This document shows, in pieces, positions 9,690-18,209 of a DNA stretch of 64,000 nucleotides; positions within the stretch are counted from its first letter, which is position 1; each line of letters starts with the position of its first letter. The position numbers and the translations under genes were made by a program. Location of the stretch: NCBI GenBank assembly GCA_963205115.1, contig CAUJHV010000063.1, forward strand, positions 1-64,000, written 5' to 3'. The notes beneath the pieces were generated by a model. That model had not been told where the DNA came from. It saw nothing but the letters and a program-made list of their open reading frames with translations, and made no database searches. This DNA is from Pseudomonadota bacterium. Its GTDB lineage: Bacteria; Pseudomonadota; Gammaproteobacteria; Burkholderiales; Burkholderiaceae_C.

Positions 9690-9833
9690 GCCGCACGATC
9701 GACGCTGGAGCTCCCAGCCGCTCTGAAGCACGTACACGCCGAGCAGGCAGTTAAGTTCGGCGTCCAGGCGTGTGCTCGGCGTGACGTCCCGTGCAGCCGT
9801 TGTCGCCAGGGGCACGGCCAGCGCCACGGCCAC
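9690..9833 (-). pseudogene. Possible fragment of a small exported protein
   Basis: Between the kinase and the WYL regulator, a minus-strand reading begins at GTG 9833 with a convincing signal-peptide-like run (VAVALAVPLATTAARDV) followed by about 30 residues of plausible coding sequence containing LDAELNCLLGVYVL. It has no ribosome site and no stop before running into the antisense of the kinase gene, so it may be the 5' remnant of a truncated gene. No family recognised. It could be chance in GC-rich DNA. Confidence 0.2.
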
Positions 9834-9886
9834 CAGCGCGTGGCGCCAGCAGCCTGCCGGGGTTTGGGTTGCAAGCGATCGGCAGG

Positions 9887-10855
9887 TCAGTCTCCGTAGA
9901 GTGCGGCCACGCGCGCTGCCTCGTCCGCCACCGCGCGGCGCAGTTCGTCCGGGGCGCAGACCTCGAGATCCGTGCCCAGCCGCAGCAGCTGGCGTGCCGC
10001 CTGGGCGGGTGCTTCCAGCATCAGTTCGGCCTCCACCCAGCCGGGCCGCCCCACGGCCGGGCGCTGCGTCGCCATCGCCTGCTCGGCCAGCATCGGGCTG
10101 ACCGCGCGCAGGATGCGCAAGCCCTCGTCCGACAGGCGCACGGTGGCTCGCCCAGCCCCGAGCCGCGCCTCGAACTGCGCCACCGAGTGTGGCCACCAGG
10201 CCGACAGCGAGAAGCCGGCCGGCCGATGCACCGGCGCATCGAGCACCAGAAGCCGCAGGATCGACGACACCCTGAACGTGCGCGGCCGCCCGGCCGACGC
10301 CGCCACCAGGTACCACAGCCCGCCTTTCAGGACGAGGCCCAGCGGCGCCAGCTCGCGATCGTGCTCGCCGTCCCATGCGGCATAGCGGACGAGCACACGA
10401 CGGTCCTGCCACAGCGCCGCAGCCAGCGTGGGCAGATGGTCCAGTGCCTCGCTGCGGTGGTACCAGGGCACCGGGTCGAGATGAAAGCGCTCGGCGATGT
10501 GCCGGGCGTTGGCTGCAGCGTCGGCGGGCAGGCTGCTCAGCAGCTTGAGCTGCGCCGCGGCAGCCTGTTGGCCCAGGCCCAGATCCTGCGCCGCGTCGAG
10601 CAACCCGGCCAGTGGCACCGACCGTGCCTCGTCGGCCGTGAGCCCGGTCAGGCGCGTGCGCCAACCCGCCAGCAGCGCGATGCCGCCGCCGCGCCCGCGC
10701 TCCGCATACACCGGCACGCCGGCCGCGCTGAGTGCATCCACGTCGCGGTACACGGTGCGCACCGAGACCTCGAACTCGCGCGCCAAAACGGCGGCCGGGA
10801 TGCGGCCGCGAAGCTGCAGGTGCATCGTCAGGGCCAGCAGGCGGCTCGATCGCAT
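9887..10855 (-). CDS. YafY-type transcriptional regulator (HTH-WYL)
   Basis: 322 residues. An N-terminal DeoR/HTH_11-type helix-turn-helix spans about 1-60 (REFEVSVRTVYRDVDAL is the recognition segment), followed by the linker GVPVYAERGRGGG typical of the YafY family, and a WYL domain around 130-210 with the strand GLVLKGGLWYLVA. WYL regulators respond to ligands that are mostly undefined. Start ATG 10855. It is divergent from a NIPSNAP gene 66 bases away, an arrangement in which such regulators usually control the neighbour; that control is inferred. Confidence 0.85.
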   Translation of the reverse strand: MRSSRLLALTMHLQLRGRIPAAVLAREFEVSVRTVYRDVDALSAAGVPVYAERGRGGGIALLAGWRTRLTGLTADEARSVPLAGLLDAAQDLGLGQQAAAAQLKLLSSLPADAAANARHIAERFHLDPVPWYHRSEALDHLPTLAAALWQDRRVLVRYAAWDGEHDRELAPLGLVLKGGLWYLVAASAGRPRTFRVSSILRLLVLDAPVHRPAGFSLSAWWPHSVAQFEARLGAGRATVRLSDEGLRILRAVSPMLAEQAMATQRPAVGRPGWVEAELMLEAPAQAARQLLRLGTDLEVCAPDELRRAVADEAARVAALYGD

Positions 10856-10921
10856 GAAGACCGAGCCTAGCCGCCAAACCTGACACGGGATGGCAACTTG
10901 GCGCGCGAGCATGGCGCCTTC

Positions 10922-11629
10922 ATGCACCGCCGTCACGTCCTTGCCACCCCCATGCTCACCTCGCTGCCGTCACCGGCGCCGGCCCGCACGCCGCCGCTGT
11001 CCCTGTTCGAACTGCGCAGCTACCGCACGCGACGCGGGCGCCGCGAGGAGCTGATCTCGATGTTCGAGGCACACTTCCTGGATGCCTACGAGGCGGCCGG
11101 CGCCACGATCGTCGCCACCTTTCGCCACCGTGCCGATGCCGACCGCTGGGTCTGGATCCGTGCCTTCACCGACGCGGCTTCGCGCGAGAGCGCGCTGCAC
11201 AGCTTCTACGGCGGCGCGACCTGGAAGCGGCTGGCCAACGCGTGCAACGCGACCATTGCCGACGTCAGCGACGCCTGGCTGCTGCAGCCGCTCGACGCCG
11301 CGGGCCTGCAGTGGCCGCCCGCGATGCCGGACGCCGGCGCCGGGGCCACGCCGCCATCGCCGTGGACGGCTGTGCTGCTGCCCACGGCGGCGGGCGATGA
11401 GGCAACCGCCGCGGCACGCTGGCGCGCAGCCGATCCGGCGTCACTGCCGCTGGTGACGGCCGATGGCATTCCGCCGCATCCGCAGCGGCGGCTGCGCGCC
11501 GGTCACTGGATGGTGGCGTTCGTGCGCGGCGCGGCGCCCGTGCACGTGCCGGCAGACGCGGACGCGCTGCGCCTGGGCGACGCCGCGATCTGGCCGCTCG
11601 ACCCGACCCCGCGTTCGGCGCTTCGATGA
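10922..11629 (+). CDS. NIPSNAP family protein
   Basis: About 235 residues from ATG 10922 (ATG 10952 is an alternative start). The segment LFELRSYRTRRGRREELISMFEA and the following TFRHRADADRWVWIRAF are characteristic of the NIPSNAP ferredoxin-like fold. The catalytic role of bacterial members is unknown. A second, poorer alpha/beta half follows to the C-terminus. Its stop overlaps the ATG of an in-frame extension of the next gene, so the two are probably co-transcribed, and both are likely targets of the divergent WYL regulator. Confidence 0.75.
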   Translation: MHRRHVLATPMLTSLPSPAPARTPPLSLFELRSYRTRRGRREELISMFEAHFLDAYEAAGATIVATFRHRADADRWVWIRAFTDAASRESALHSFYGGATWKRLANACNATIADVSDAWLLQPLDAAGLQWPPAMPDAGAGATPPSPWTAVLLPTAAGDEATAAARWRAADPASLPLVTADGIPPHPQRRLRAGHWMVAFVRGAAPVHVPADADALRLGDAAIWPLDPTPRSALR

Positions 11630-11652
11630 CTCCACCTTCGAAGGGTACGACC

Positions 11653-12237
11653 ATGCCCATGAAACGCCGCATCGTCCTGCAGTCAGGCGCCGCCGCTGCG
11701 CTGGCCCTACGCGCAGCCCGCACCGCCGGCGCCGAGCCCGTGCCCGACGCCGACCCTGTGCCCGCGATCCCGGAGCAGCCCACTGCGGGTCGGCCGGGCG
11801 ACTTCGAGTTCCTCGCGGGCCGATGGCGCATCGAGAACTGGAAGCGCCGCGCCGACCAGGCCGGCTGGGACCGCTTTCCCGGCGAGGCCACCTGTTGGAG
11901 CATCCTCGGCGGCGTGGGCAGCGTCGAGGAGCTGCGGATTCCGGTGCGTGGCTTCAGCGGCATGGGTCTGCGGCTGCTTGACGTCGAGGCCGGGCGCTGG
12001 AACGACCACTGGGTCAACGCGAAGAGCGGCAAGCTGGGGCCCGCCGGCCAGCCGGGCAGCTTCGAGAACGGCGTCGGGATCTTCTGGTCCGATGACATGG
12101 CTGACGGCCGCACCACGCGCTACGCCGGCATCTGGGACCGCATCGAACGCCGCGCGTGCCGCTGGCGGCAGGTGTGGTCCACCGACGGCGGCCGCACCTG
12201 GTCGCACGACTGGGTGATGCACTGGCGCCGGGTGTGA
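11653..12237 (+). CDS. Exported DUF1579-like protein
   Basis: 194 residues. A twin-arginine-like start (Lys-Arg-Arg followed by a hydrophobic Ala-rich run) suggests export. The mature part begins DFEFLAGRWRIEN and has Trp-rich strands ending in WSHDWVMHWRR, the pattern of the DUF1579/lipocalin-like group found in small-molecule-associated proteins. The ATG at 11653 follows GAAGGG at suitable spacing; an ATG at 11626 overlapping the previous stop is the alternative. Function unknown; it is translationally close to the NIPSNAP gene. Confidence 0.65.
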   Translation: MPMKRRIVLQSGAAAALALRAARTAGAEPVPDADPVPAIPEQPTAGRPGDFEFLAGRWRIENWKRRADQAGWDRFPGEATCWSILGGVGSVEELRIPVRGFSGMGLRLLDVEAGRWNDHWVNAKSGKLGPAGQPGSFENGVGIFWSDDMADGRTTRYAGIWDRIERRACRWRQVWSTDGGRTWSHDWVMHWRRV

Positions 12238-12768
12238 GCGGGGCGATGGGCTGCGGTGAGGCATGGGGCCGGCTTCGGCCACCGGGCGCGCGCTGCCGGG
12301 TACAGCCGGGCCGATCGTCGCGCACAAAAGCCTGCATACCGGGTTGAACGTCGGCAGGTGTAGCGCGACCGTCGCGCCGGCTCACCGGGAATGACGTGCA
12401 CGACTGGGTGCGCAGCCAGCCCGCCGCGCGACCTCCCCAAGGTCAGGATTGCGGCGGCAAGACCAGAGCAGTCAACGTCCATTCAGGGTCGGCAACGACC
12501 CGTGGCGTCGAATGGGAGCAGTCGCTGGCAGGCACGCGGCCAGTCCGCCATGATCGACGGGGCATCTGCCGGCCGGCACGACCACGGCACTCCATACAGC
12601 CGCCTGTCATGCCCGCACCGGTTGCAGGACCCATGGCAGCTCGATGCCAGACAGTGTGAGTTCGTCCGGGGGCCGCCACCGGCCGCTGGCGCTGCAAGAC
12701 GGACACCCGAGCGGACGAGGCCGGCGACAGTCGATGGGAAGCCGACATCCACGGCATGGGCCTGCCGC
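12238..12768. other. Convergent intergenic region, no gene seen
   Basis: 531 bases between the tails of the DUF1579-like gene (plus) and the flavin dehydrogenase gene (minus). All open frames here have Arg/Pro-rich, shadow-like composition. No terminator with a T-tract, no RNA gene and no repeat was recognised. Confidence 0.5.
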
Positions 12769-14505
12769 TCATCCCGCCTTGTCCAACGGCCGCCCGGCCG
12801 CGTGGTGCGCCAGGATGTACCCGAAGGTCATGGCCGGCCCGAGCGTGATGCCGCCGCTGGGGTAGTGGCCGCCCCTCTCGCTGGCCATGTCGTTGCCGGC
12901 CACGTACAGGCCGTCGATCGGCTCGCCGCGGGCATCGAGCGCACGCGCGTGTGCATCGGTCTTCACGCCCGCAAAGGTGCCCAGGCTGCCGGGCACGATG
13001 CGCACGGCATAGAAGGGCGCTTGCACGATGGGCGCGACGCAGCGGTTGGGGCCGCTGTGCTCCGCGTCGCCCTGCATGCGGTCGTAGGCGGTCTCGCCGC
13101 GGCCGAAGTCGGGATCGTGGCCTTGGGCGGCGGCGGCGTTGGTGCGGGCCAGCGTGCGCGCGAGGCCGGCGGGGTCGATGCCGCATTGGTGGGCCAGGGC
13201 TTCGGGCGTGCCGGCGCGCTGCAGATAACCGTTGGCCAGCAGCTCGCGCAGCGGAAACGGCCAGGGTTTGGCGAAGCCCAGGCCGTAGCGGCGCTGGAAG
13301 CGGTGGTCGGCGATCAGCCAGGCCTGCACGGGCTGCCCGGGTGGGGTGCGGGCGAACAGCGCGCGCATGAAGCTGTGGTAGTTGCCGGCTTCGTCGACGA
13401 AGCGTTCGCCGCGGGCATCGACGGCGATCAGGCCCGGCTTGCCTCGCTCGACCAGGTGCGGAAAGTGGGCGAAGCGGCCGTCGGCGCGTGGCACGCGCGA
13501 CACCGGGGCCCAGGCGCCGGCGTCGGCCAGCGTGGTGTCCAGTGCGGCGCCGATGTGCTCGGCCAGGCGCAGGCCGTCGCCGGTGTTGGACGCGGGCGCG
13601 GCCGAGTGGTGGCTGCCGCCTTGGGCGACATGCGGGAAGAGTTGCGCTTGCCGCGTGGCATCGCCTGGAAAACCGCCGCAGGCCAGGACCACGCCGCGGC
13701 GGGCGCTGATGCGCTGCGTGCCGTGCGGGCCCTGCACGAGCGCGCCGGTGACGCGGCCAGACGACGCCTTCTCACGCAGCAACTCGCGCGCCGCTTGCCC
13801 GGCCAGCAGGCGCACGCCAAGCGCCTGCGCGGATGCGAGCAGCGCGGCCACCAGCGCGTTGCCGCCCATGCGCAGCCGGCCCTGTCCGTGTGTCAAATGG
13901 TCCAGGCCATGGCGCAGCACACGCCCCGCCACATAACGAAAAGAATCAGCCGCACGGTTGGCGCGCTGGAAGTGGCGCAGGTCCGATCCGATGCTCATGC
14001 CCAGGAAGGACAGGATGTCGCGCGGCGGCCGCAGCGCGTGCATCAGCGTGCCCAGCCGCGCCGCGTCGAAGGGTGCGGCGCAGACCGAGCGGCCACCTTC
14101 GCGCGCACCCTCGGCGCGGCCGTGGAAATCCGGGATGGTGTTGCCGTCGATGAAGCGAAGCGCGGTGTGTGCCTGGTGGAAGGCCACCATCGCCGGGCCG
14201 TGCGCGAGAAAGGATTCCAGTCGATCCTGCGCGGCGTCGCAGGCCGCGCCGCCCAGGGTGGCGCGCAGGTAGTGGCGCGGGCCGTCGAGATCCTCCTGGA
14301 TGCCCGCGGCCACGGCCAGCGGGTTGCGCGGGATCCACATCCAGCCGCCGGACCAGGCCGTGGTGCCGCCGAACAGCGGTTCTTTCTCGACCACCGTCAC
14401 TTGCAGGCCCAGGTGTGCCGCGGTGACGGCGGCGCTGAGCGCGCCGGCGCCGGAGCCGATCACGAGCAGATCAACCGTCTCCTCGTGATCGCCGCCCTGG
14501 CTCAT
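12769..14505 (-). CDS. FAD-dependent dehydrogenase (KstD / fumarate-reductase flavoprotein type)
   Basis: 578 residues. The N-terminal FAD motif VIGSGAGALSAAVTAAHLG is followed by EKEPLFGGTTAWSGG, the GG-doublet pattern of the 3-ketosteroid dehydrogenase/flavocytochrome c family, and the C-terminus has the second FAD contact GLYVAGNDMAS..GGHYPSGGITLGPAM. Such enzymes introduce or reduce C=C bonds next to a carbonyl or carboxylate. It is the last gene of the minus arm of the catabolic locus, 20 bases after the IclR gene. A role in desaturating a cyclic keto-acid intermediate is plausible but unproven. Confidence 0.8.
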   Translation of the reverse strand: MSQGGDHEETVDLLVIGSGAGALSAAVTAAHLGLQVTVVEKEPLFGGTTAWSGGWMWIPRNPLAVAAGIQEDLDGPRHYLRATLGGAACDAAQDRLESFLAHGPAMVAFHQAHTALRFIDGNTIPDFHGRAEGAREGGRSVCAAPFDAARLGTLMHALRPPRDILSFLGMSIGSDLRHFQRANRAADSFRYVAGRVLRHGLDHLTHGQGRLRMGGNALVAALLASAQALGVRLLAGQAARELLREKASSGRVTGALVQGPHGTQRISARRGVVLACGGFPGDATRQAQLFPHVAQGGSHHSAAPASNTGDGLRLAEHIGAALDTTLADAGAWAPVSRVPRADGRFAHFPHLVERGKPGLIAVDARGERFVDEAGNYHSFMRALFARTPPGQPVQAWLIADHRFQRRYGLGFAKPWPFPLRELLANGYLQRAGTPEALAHQCGIDPAGLARTLARTNAAAAQGHDPDFGRGETAYDRMQGDAEHSGPNRCVAPIVQAPFYAVRIVPGSLGTFAGVKTDAHARALDARGEPIDGLYVAGNDMASERGGHYPSGGITLGPAMTFGYILAHHAAGRPLDKAG

Positions 14506-14525
14506 CCTGATTGCTGCGCCGCTGC

Positions 14526-15392
14526 TCAGGCGCGGCGTGCGCGCACCACGGTCGACTCTGCGTTCAGGGCTTGCGTGGCCGCTGCCGGTGCTGCTGCGCG
14601 CGCCGTTGGCGGCGCATAGGCACGGTCGAAGAGCGGCGATGCCCCGCTGGCACCGGCCACTTCCGCAGCTGCGGCCTGCAGTTCGGGCAGCAACTCGAGC
14701 ATGCGGGTCTCGGTCAGGCGCACGGAGGGCCCGGAGATGACGACCACGCCCACCGTGCCCCTGCCAGCGGCCGTCACCGGCACGGCCAGTGCCGAGATGC
14801 CGGGGCGGTAGGTCTCCACCGTCATCGCGTAGCCTTGTTTGCGCGTCTGGCGCAGCGCGCGCAGCACGGCCGTGGGCGAGGTGGGTGCCTGCGGCCCGTA
14901 CTGGCCGGGGCGTGCATAGCCTTCGCGCGCCACGAGTTCCAGCGCGTCCTCGTCGGGCAGCGTGGACAGCCAGGCTTGGCCGCTGGAGGTGCAGGACAGG
15001 TGGGCGTCGATGCCCGCGTCGGGGTCGTAGCGCAGGCCGCTGGTGGCGCCTTGTGCGGTGATGACCCAGGTGAGGTGGTCGATGTCCACCACGCCCAGGC
15101 GCACGAGTTCGCCGCTGGCGGCCGCCAGGCGGTCCACGATGGGTTGGCAGAGGTCCGTGACGCCGGTGAGCTTCAGGTGCGTGAGACCCAGCGTGACGAG
15201 CTTGGTCGTCAGCATGTAGTCGCCGCGTTCGCGCGATTGGCGCACGTAGCCGTATTCGGCCAGCTCGCCCAGCAGGCGGTGGGCGGCGCTGCGCGGCATG
15301 GACAGTTCGTCGGCCAGCGTGGCCAGGGGCAGGCCGCGCACGTCGACCGACAGGCGTTCGAGCAGAGCCAGGCTGCGTTGCAGGACGCTCAC
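14526..15392 (-). CDS. IclR-family transcriptional regulator
   Basis: 288 residues with an N-terminal winged helix (residues about 1-60; LADELSMPRSAAHRLLGEL is the helix-turn-helix) and an IclR effector domain (about 75-250) including CTSSGQAWLS and the GISALAVPV strand. The GTG start at 15392 has AGGAG six bases upstream. It sits inside the minus arm of the locus, after the Gfo/Idh gene. The perfect TGGAA-N5-TTCCA palindrome at 21333-21347 between the two arms is the expected type of target. Whether it activates or represses is not visible. Confidence 0.88.
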   Translation of the reverse strand: MSVLQRSLALLERLSVDVRGLPLATLADELSMPRSAAHRLLGELAEYGYVRQSRERGDYMLTTKLVTLGLTHLKLTGVTDLCQPIVDRLAAASGELVRLGVVDIDHLTWVITAQGATSGLRYDPDAGIDAHLSCTSSGQAWLSTLPDEDALELVAREGYARPGQYGPQAPTSPTAVLRALRQTRKQGYAMTVETYRPGISALAVPVTAAGRGTVGVVVISGPSVRLTETRMLELLPELQAAAAEVAGASGASPLFDRAYAPPTARAAAPAAATQALNAESTVVRARRA

Positions 15393-15450
15393 GGGATGCT
15401 CCTGCGCATATGGCGCGGCGGGGTGATGTCAGGCAAGCGGCGGCGTGCGG

Positions 15451-16536
15451 TCACGCGGTTCCTCCAGCATGCAAGGGGGTCAGGTGGACGAGCTGGCCAC
15501 TGGCGGCTGAATCCAGCACGGCGCGTGTGGCCTGCAAGGTGCGCAGTCCGTCCAGGCCCGAGCAGCGTGGCGCTTCGCGGCCTTCGGCCACCGCGCGCAG
15601 GTGGCGCAGCTGTTCGCTGTAGGTGTCCACCGCATGCAGCGCGGTGCGCTCGCAACTCAGTGGCTCGTGCCAGCCGGCACGGCCTGCGTAGCGCCAGCGT
15701 TGCAGGCCGGGCAGGGTGAAGGCGCCGGCCGTGCCGCTGATGAAGCTGCTGTCCGCCGCCTGCTGTGGGTAGTGCGCGGCTTCGCCAGCGCCCAGGTCCC
15801 AGTTCCAGGGCGAGACGGCGCAGTCGGAGACGATCAGCGAGCCCAGCGCGCCGTTGGCGAAGCGCAGCGTGATGGCCGCGGTGTCCTCGTTGGCGAAGCC
15901 GCGGCCTTCGTTCGATGCCATGGCCTGCACCTGCGTGATCTCGCCCAGCAGGTGGCGCAGCACGTCCACGTCGTGGATCAGGTTGACCAGCACCGGGCCG
16001 GCGCCGGGCGCGCGGCGCCACTCGGGCTCGAAGTAGCTGTCGGGCTTGAGCCAGGTGGCCATCACGCAGGCGCTGACCGGCCGGCCCAGCAGGCCTTCGT
16101 CGATCCAGCGACGCGCCTGGCGCACGATGGGGTTGTGGCGGCGGTGGTGCCCCACGAGCAGCGGCACGCCGCGCGCAGCGGCCAGGTCCACCAGGCGCTG
16201 CGCGTCCTCGACCCGGTCGGCGATGGGCTTTTCCACCAGCACGGGCAGTCCACGTTCGACGAGGCGGCTGGCGATGTCCACGTGCGTGCGGTTGGGCGTG
16301 GCGACGATGGCCGCGCGTGCGTCGCGTCCGGCGGCGGCATCGAGTGCGGCCTCCAACTCGGCAAACCAGGGGCGGTCCAGCGACTCGGCCAGGCGCCGGC
16401 CGGCTTCGGTGGGGTCGACGACGGCGCACAGGTCGACATCGGCATGCACCACCGCGCGGCGCGCGTGCATGCTGCCGATGGCGCCTGCGCCGACCAGCAG
16501 CACGGGCAGACGGGCGGCAGCCGGGGCGGCGTTCAT
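15451..16536 (-). CDS. Gfo/Idh/MocA-family NAD(P)-dependent oxidoreductase
   Basis: 361 residues. N-terminal Rossmann motif GAGAIGSMHARRA, the family EKP motif (LVEKPIADR) with its active-site Lys, then the C-terminal beta-sheet domain including LVNLIHDVDVLRHLLGE where the His-Asp pair sits. Members oxidise or reduce hydroxyl/keto groups of sugars, inositols and cyclic polyols. GGAGG lies eight bases upstream of ATG 16536; upstream codons in frame are non-family. Position between the transporter and IclR genes makes it a catabolic dehydrogenase for the imported compound, by inference. Confidence 0.85.
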   Translation of the reverse strand: MNAAPAAARLPVLLVGAGAIGSMHARRAVVHADVDLCAVVDPTEAGRRLAESLDRPWFAELEAALDAAAGRDARAAIVATPNRTHVDIASRLVERGLPVLVEKPIADRVEDAQRLVDLAAARGVPLLVGHHRRHNPIVRQARRWIDEGLLGRPVSACVMATWLKPDSYFEPEWRRAPGAGPVLVNLIHDVDVLRHLLGEITQVQAMASNEGRGFANEDTAAITLRFANGALGSLIVSDCAVSPWNWDLGAGEAAHYPQQAADSSFISGTAGAFTLPGLQRWRYAGRAGWHEPLSCERTALHAVDTYSEQLRHLRAVAEGREAPRCSGLDGLRTLQATRAVLDSAASGQLVHLTPLHAGGTA

Positions 16537-16675
16537 CGCCGGCCTCCGCTGCAGCTGAGGCAGCGGGCCTCCGCCTGATCGACCGTGCCCGATCGGATCA
16601 CGTGGCCCGCCAGCCCGTGCGGCACCGCCGGCTTCGGGTCGCGGCCCGGGCCGCGGGTGGTCGCCGCCGCGTGTC

Positions 16676-17458
16676 TCATGTGCGTGCGCCCGCGGCACCC
16701 TGCGCGTCGGGATGCGCGTGCGCGCCGCCCAGGAACAGGCGTTCGATGTGCGGGTCGTTCAGCAGTTCGTCGGCCGGCTTGTGCAGCACCGTGCGCCCGG
16801 ATTCCAGCGCGATGGCCTCGTCGGCCATCTTCAGCGCGGACTTCACGTTCTGCTCGACCATCAGCACCGTGGTGCCCTGGTCGGCCAGGCGGCGCAGCAG
16901 CCGGAAGACATCCAGCACCACCAGCGGCGACAGGCCGATCGAGGGTTCGTCGATCAGGATCACCTTGGGGCGCAGCAGCAGGGCGCGGCCCACTTCGAGC
17001 TGCTTTTGCTCGCCGCCCGACAGCGAGGCCGCTGCGCTGTGCAGCCGCTCCTTCACGCGCGGGAACAGGTCCAGCACCTCGGGGATGCGCTCGTGCGTGG
17101 TCTTCATGCCCAGCGTGATGCCGCCGAGCTCGAGGTTCTCGTAGACGCTGAGCTGTCCGAACAAATTGCGGCCCTGCGGCACGAAGGCCACGCCGTGCTT
17201 GACGAGAAGATCTTTCGCGCTGCTGCCGGTGATGTCTTTGCCGTCGAGCCGGATGCGGCCCTGGCGCACCTTCAGCAGCCCGAAGAGCGTCTTCAGGACG
17301 GTACTCTTGCCTGCGCCGTTAGGCCCCAGCAGCAGCGTGATCTTGCCGCGTGCCGCCTTCAGGTTCAGGTTGTTCAGGATCATGAACTCGCCGTAGCCAG
17401 CGACCACGTCGTCGAATTCGATGCACACGTCGTCTGCAGGAGAAGAGATCGTGGCCAT
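16676..17458 (-). CDS. livF: Branched-chain-type ABC transporter ATPase LivF
   Basis: 260 residues with Walker A GPNGAGKS, signature LSGGEQKQLEVGRALL, Walker B VILIDEPSIGL and the switch His region; LivF-type spacing throughout. It energises the LivH/LivM permease for a small organic acid or amino acid. ATG 17458 begins four bases after the livG stop; an ATG at 17482 inside livG is an alternative. The C-terminal tail after residue 240 is Ala/His-rich and not part of the domain. In this context the substrate is probably the compound degraded by the surrounding enzymes. Confidence 0.9.
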   Translation of the reverse strand: MATISSPADDVCIEFDDVVAGYGEFMILNNLNLKAARGKITLLLGPNGAGKSTVLKTLFGLLKVRQGRIRLDGKDITGSSAKDLLVKHGVAFVPQGRNLFGQLSVYENLELGGITLGMKTTHERIPEVLDLFPRVKERLHSAAASLSGGEQKQLEVGRALLLRPKVILIDEPSIGLSPLVVLDVFRLLRRLADQGTTVLMVEQNVKSALKMADEAIALESGRTVLHKPADELLNDPHIERLFLGGAHAHPDAQGAAGART

Positions 17459-17462
17459 GGCA

Positions 17463-18209
17463 TCAATTTCCGAGGTAGGCATCGAGCACCTGCTTGTTCG
17501 CGCGGATCTCGTCCGGTGTGCCGATGGCCAGGACCGTGCCTTCGACCATCACCATCACGCGGTGGCAGAGTTCCATCACGAAGTCCATGTTGTGCTCGAT
17601 GACGACAAAGCTGCCGCGGCGCGTCTGGTTCAGCTCCTTCAGCAGCGTGCTGATGCCGCCTACCAGGCTGGGGTTGACGCCGGCGCAGGGCTCGTCCAGC
17701 AGCACGAGATCGGGCTCGCTCATGAAGGCCATGGCGATGTCCACCAACTTCTGCTGCCCGTAGCTCAGCTCGCCGGCTTTTTTGTGCGCGACGTGGCCGA
17801 TGCGGAACTGCTGGATCAGCGCGTCCGCCTTCGCGCCCAGTCCCGAATCGGAAGGCGCAAACATGCGGCTCCACATCGAGCCCTGGTGCTCCTGCGCGGC
17901 CACCAGCAGGTTGTCGCGTACGGTCATCTTGCCGAAGACCTGAAGCGTCTGGAAGGTGCGGCCCACGCCCTCCTGGTTCAGGGCCATGGGGCTCAGGCCG
18001 GTGATGTCCTGGCCCTTGAGCGCGATGCGGCCGGTGTCGGGCGTGATCTGGCCCAGCACGCTGTTGAACATCGTCGTCTTGCCCGAGCCGTTGGGCCCGA
18101 TCACGCCGAAGATCTCGCCGGGCATGACCTCGAAGCTCACGCCGTCGACGGCCTTGATGGCGCCGTAGGACTTGCGCAGGTCGCTGACCTGCAGGACCGG
18201 CCCGCTCAT
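17463..18209 (-). CDS. livG: Branched-chain-type ABC transporter ATPase LivG
   Basis: 248 residues. Walker A GPNGSGKTT, a LivG-specific insertion between Walker A and the signature, signature LSYGQQK, Walker B LVLLDEPCAGVNP and the C-terminal DAYLG common to LivG. Its ATG overlaps the livM stop by four bases (ATGA), so the two are translationally coupled. Cytoplasmic partner of LivF. Confidence 0.92.
   Translation of the reverse strand: MSGPVLQVSDLRKSYGAIKAVDGVSFEVMPGEIFGVIGPNGSGKTTMFNSVLGQITPDTGRIALKGQDITGLSPMALNQEGVGRTFQTLQVFGKMTVRDNLLVAAQEHQGSMWSRMFAPSDSGLGAKADALIQQFRIGHVAHKKAGELSYGQQKLVDIAMAFMSEPDLVLLDEPCAGVNPSLVGGISTLLKELNQTRRGSFVVIEHNMDFVMELCHRVMVMVEGTVLAIGTPDEIRANKQVLDAYLGN

Noticed and set aside
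6034..12359. A 14-base exact match, TGAACGTCGGCAGG, near 6034 and 12345
   Set aside because: In 64 kb several exact 14-base matches are expected by chance, and the flanks do not align.
12391..14619. Long open frame (742 codons) antisense to the flavin dehydrogenase gene
   Set aside because: Its composition is Arg/Gly/Ala/His-rich without domains, a shadow of the GC-rich gene on the other strand, which has clear family motifs.
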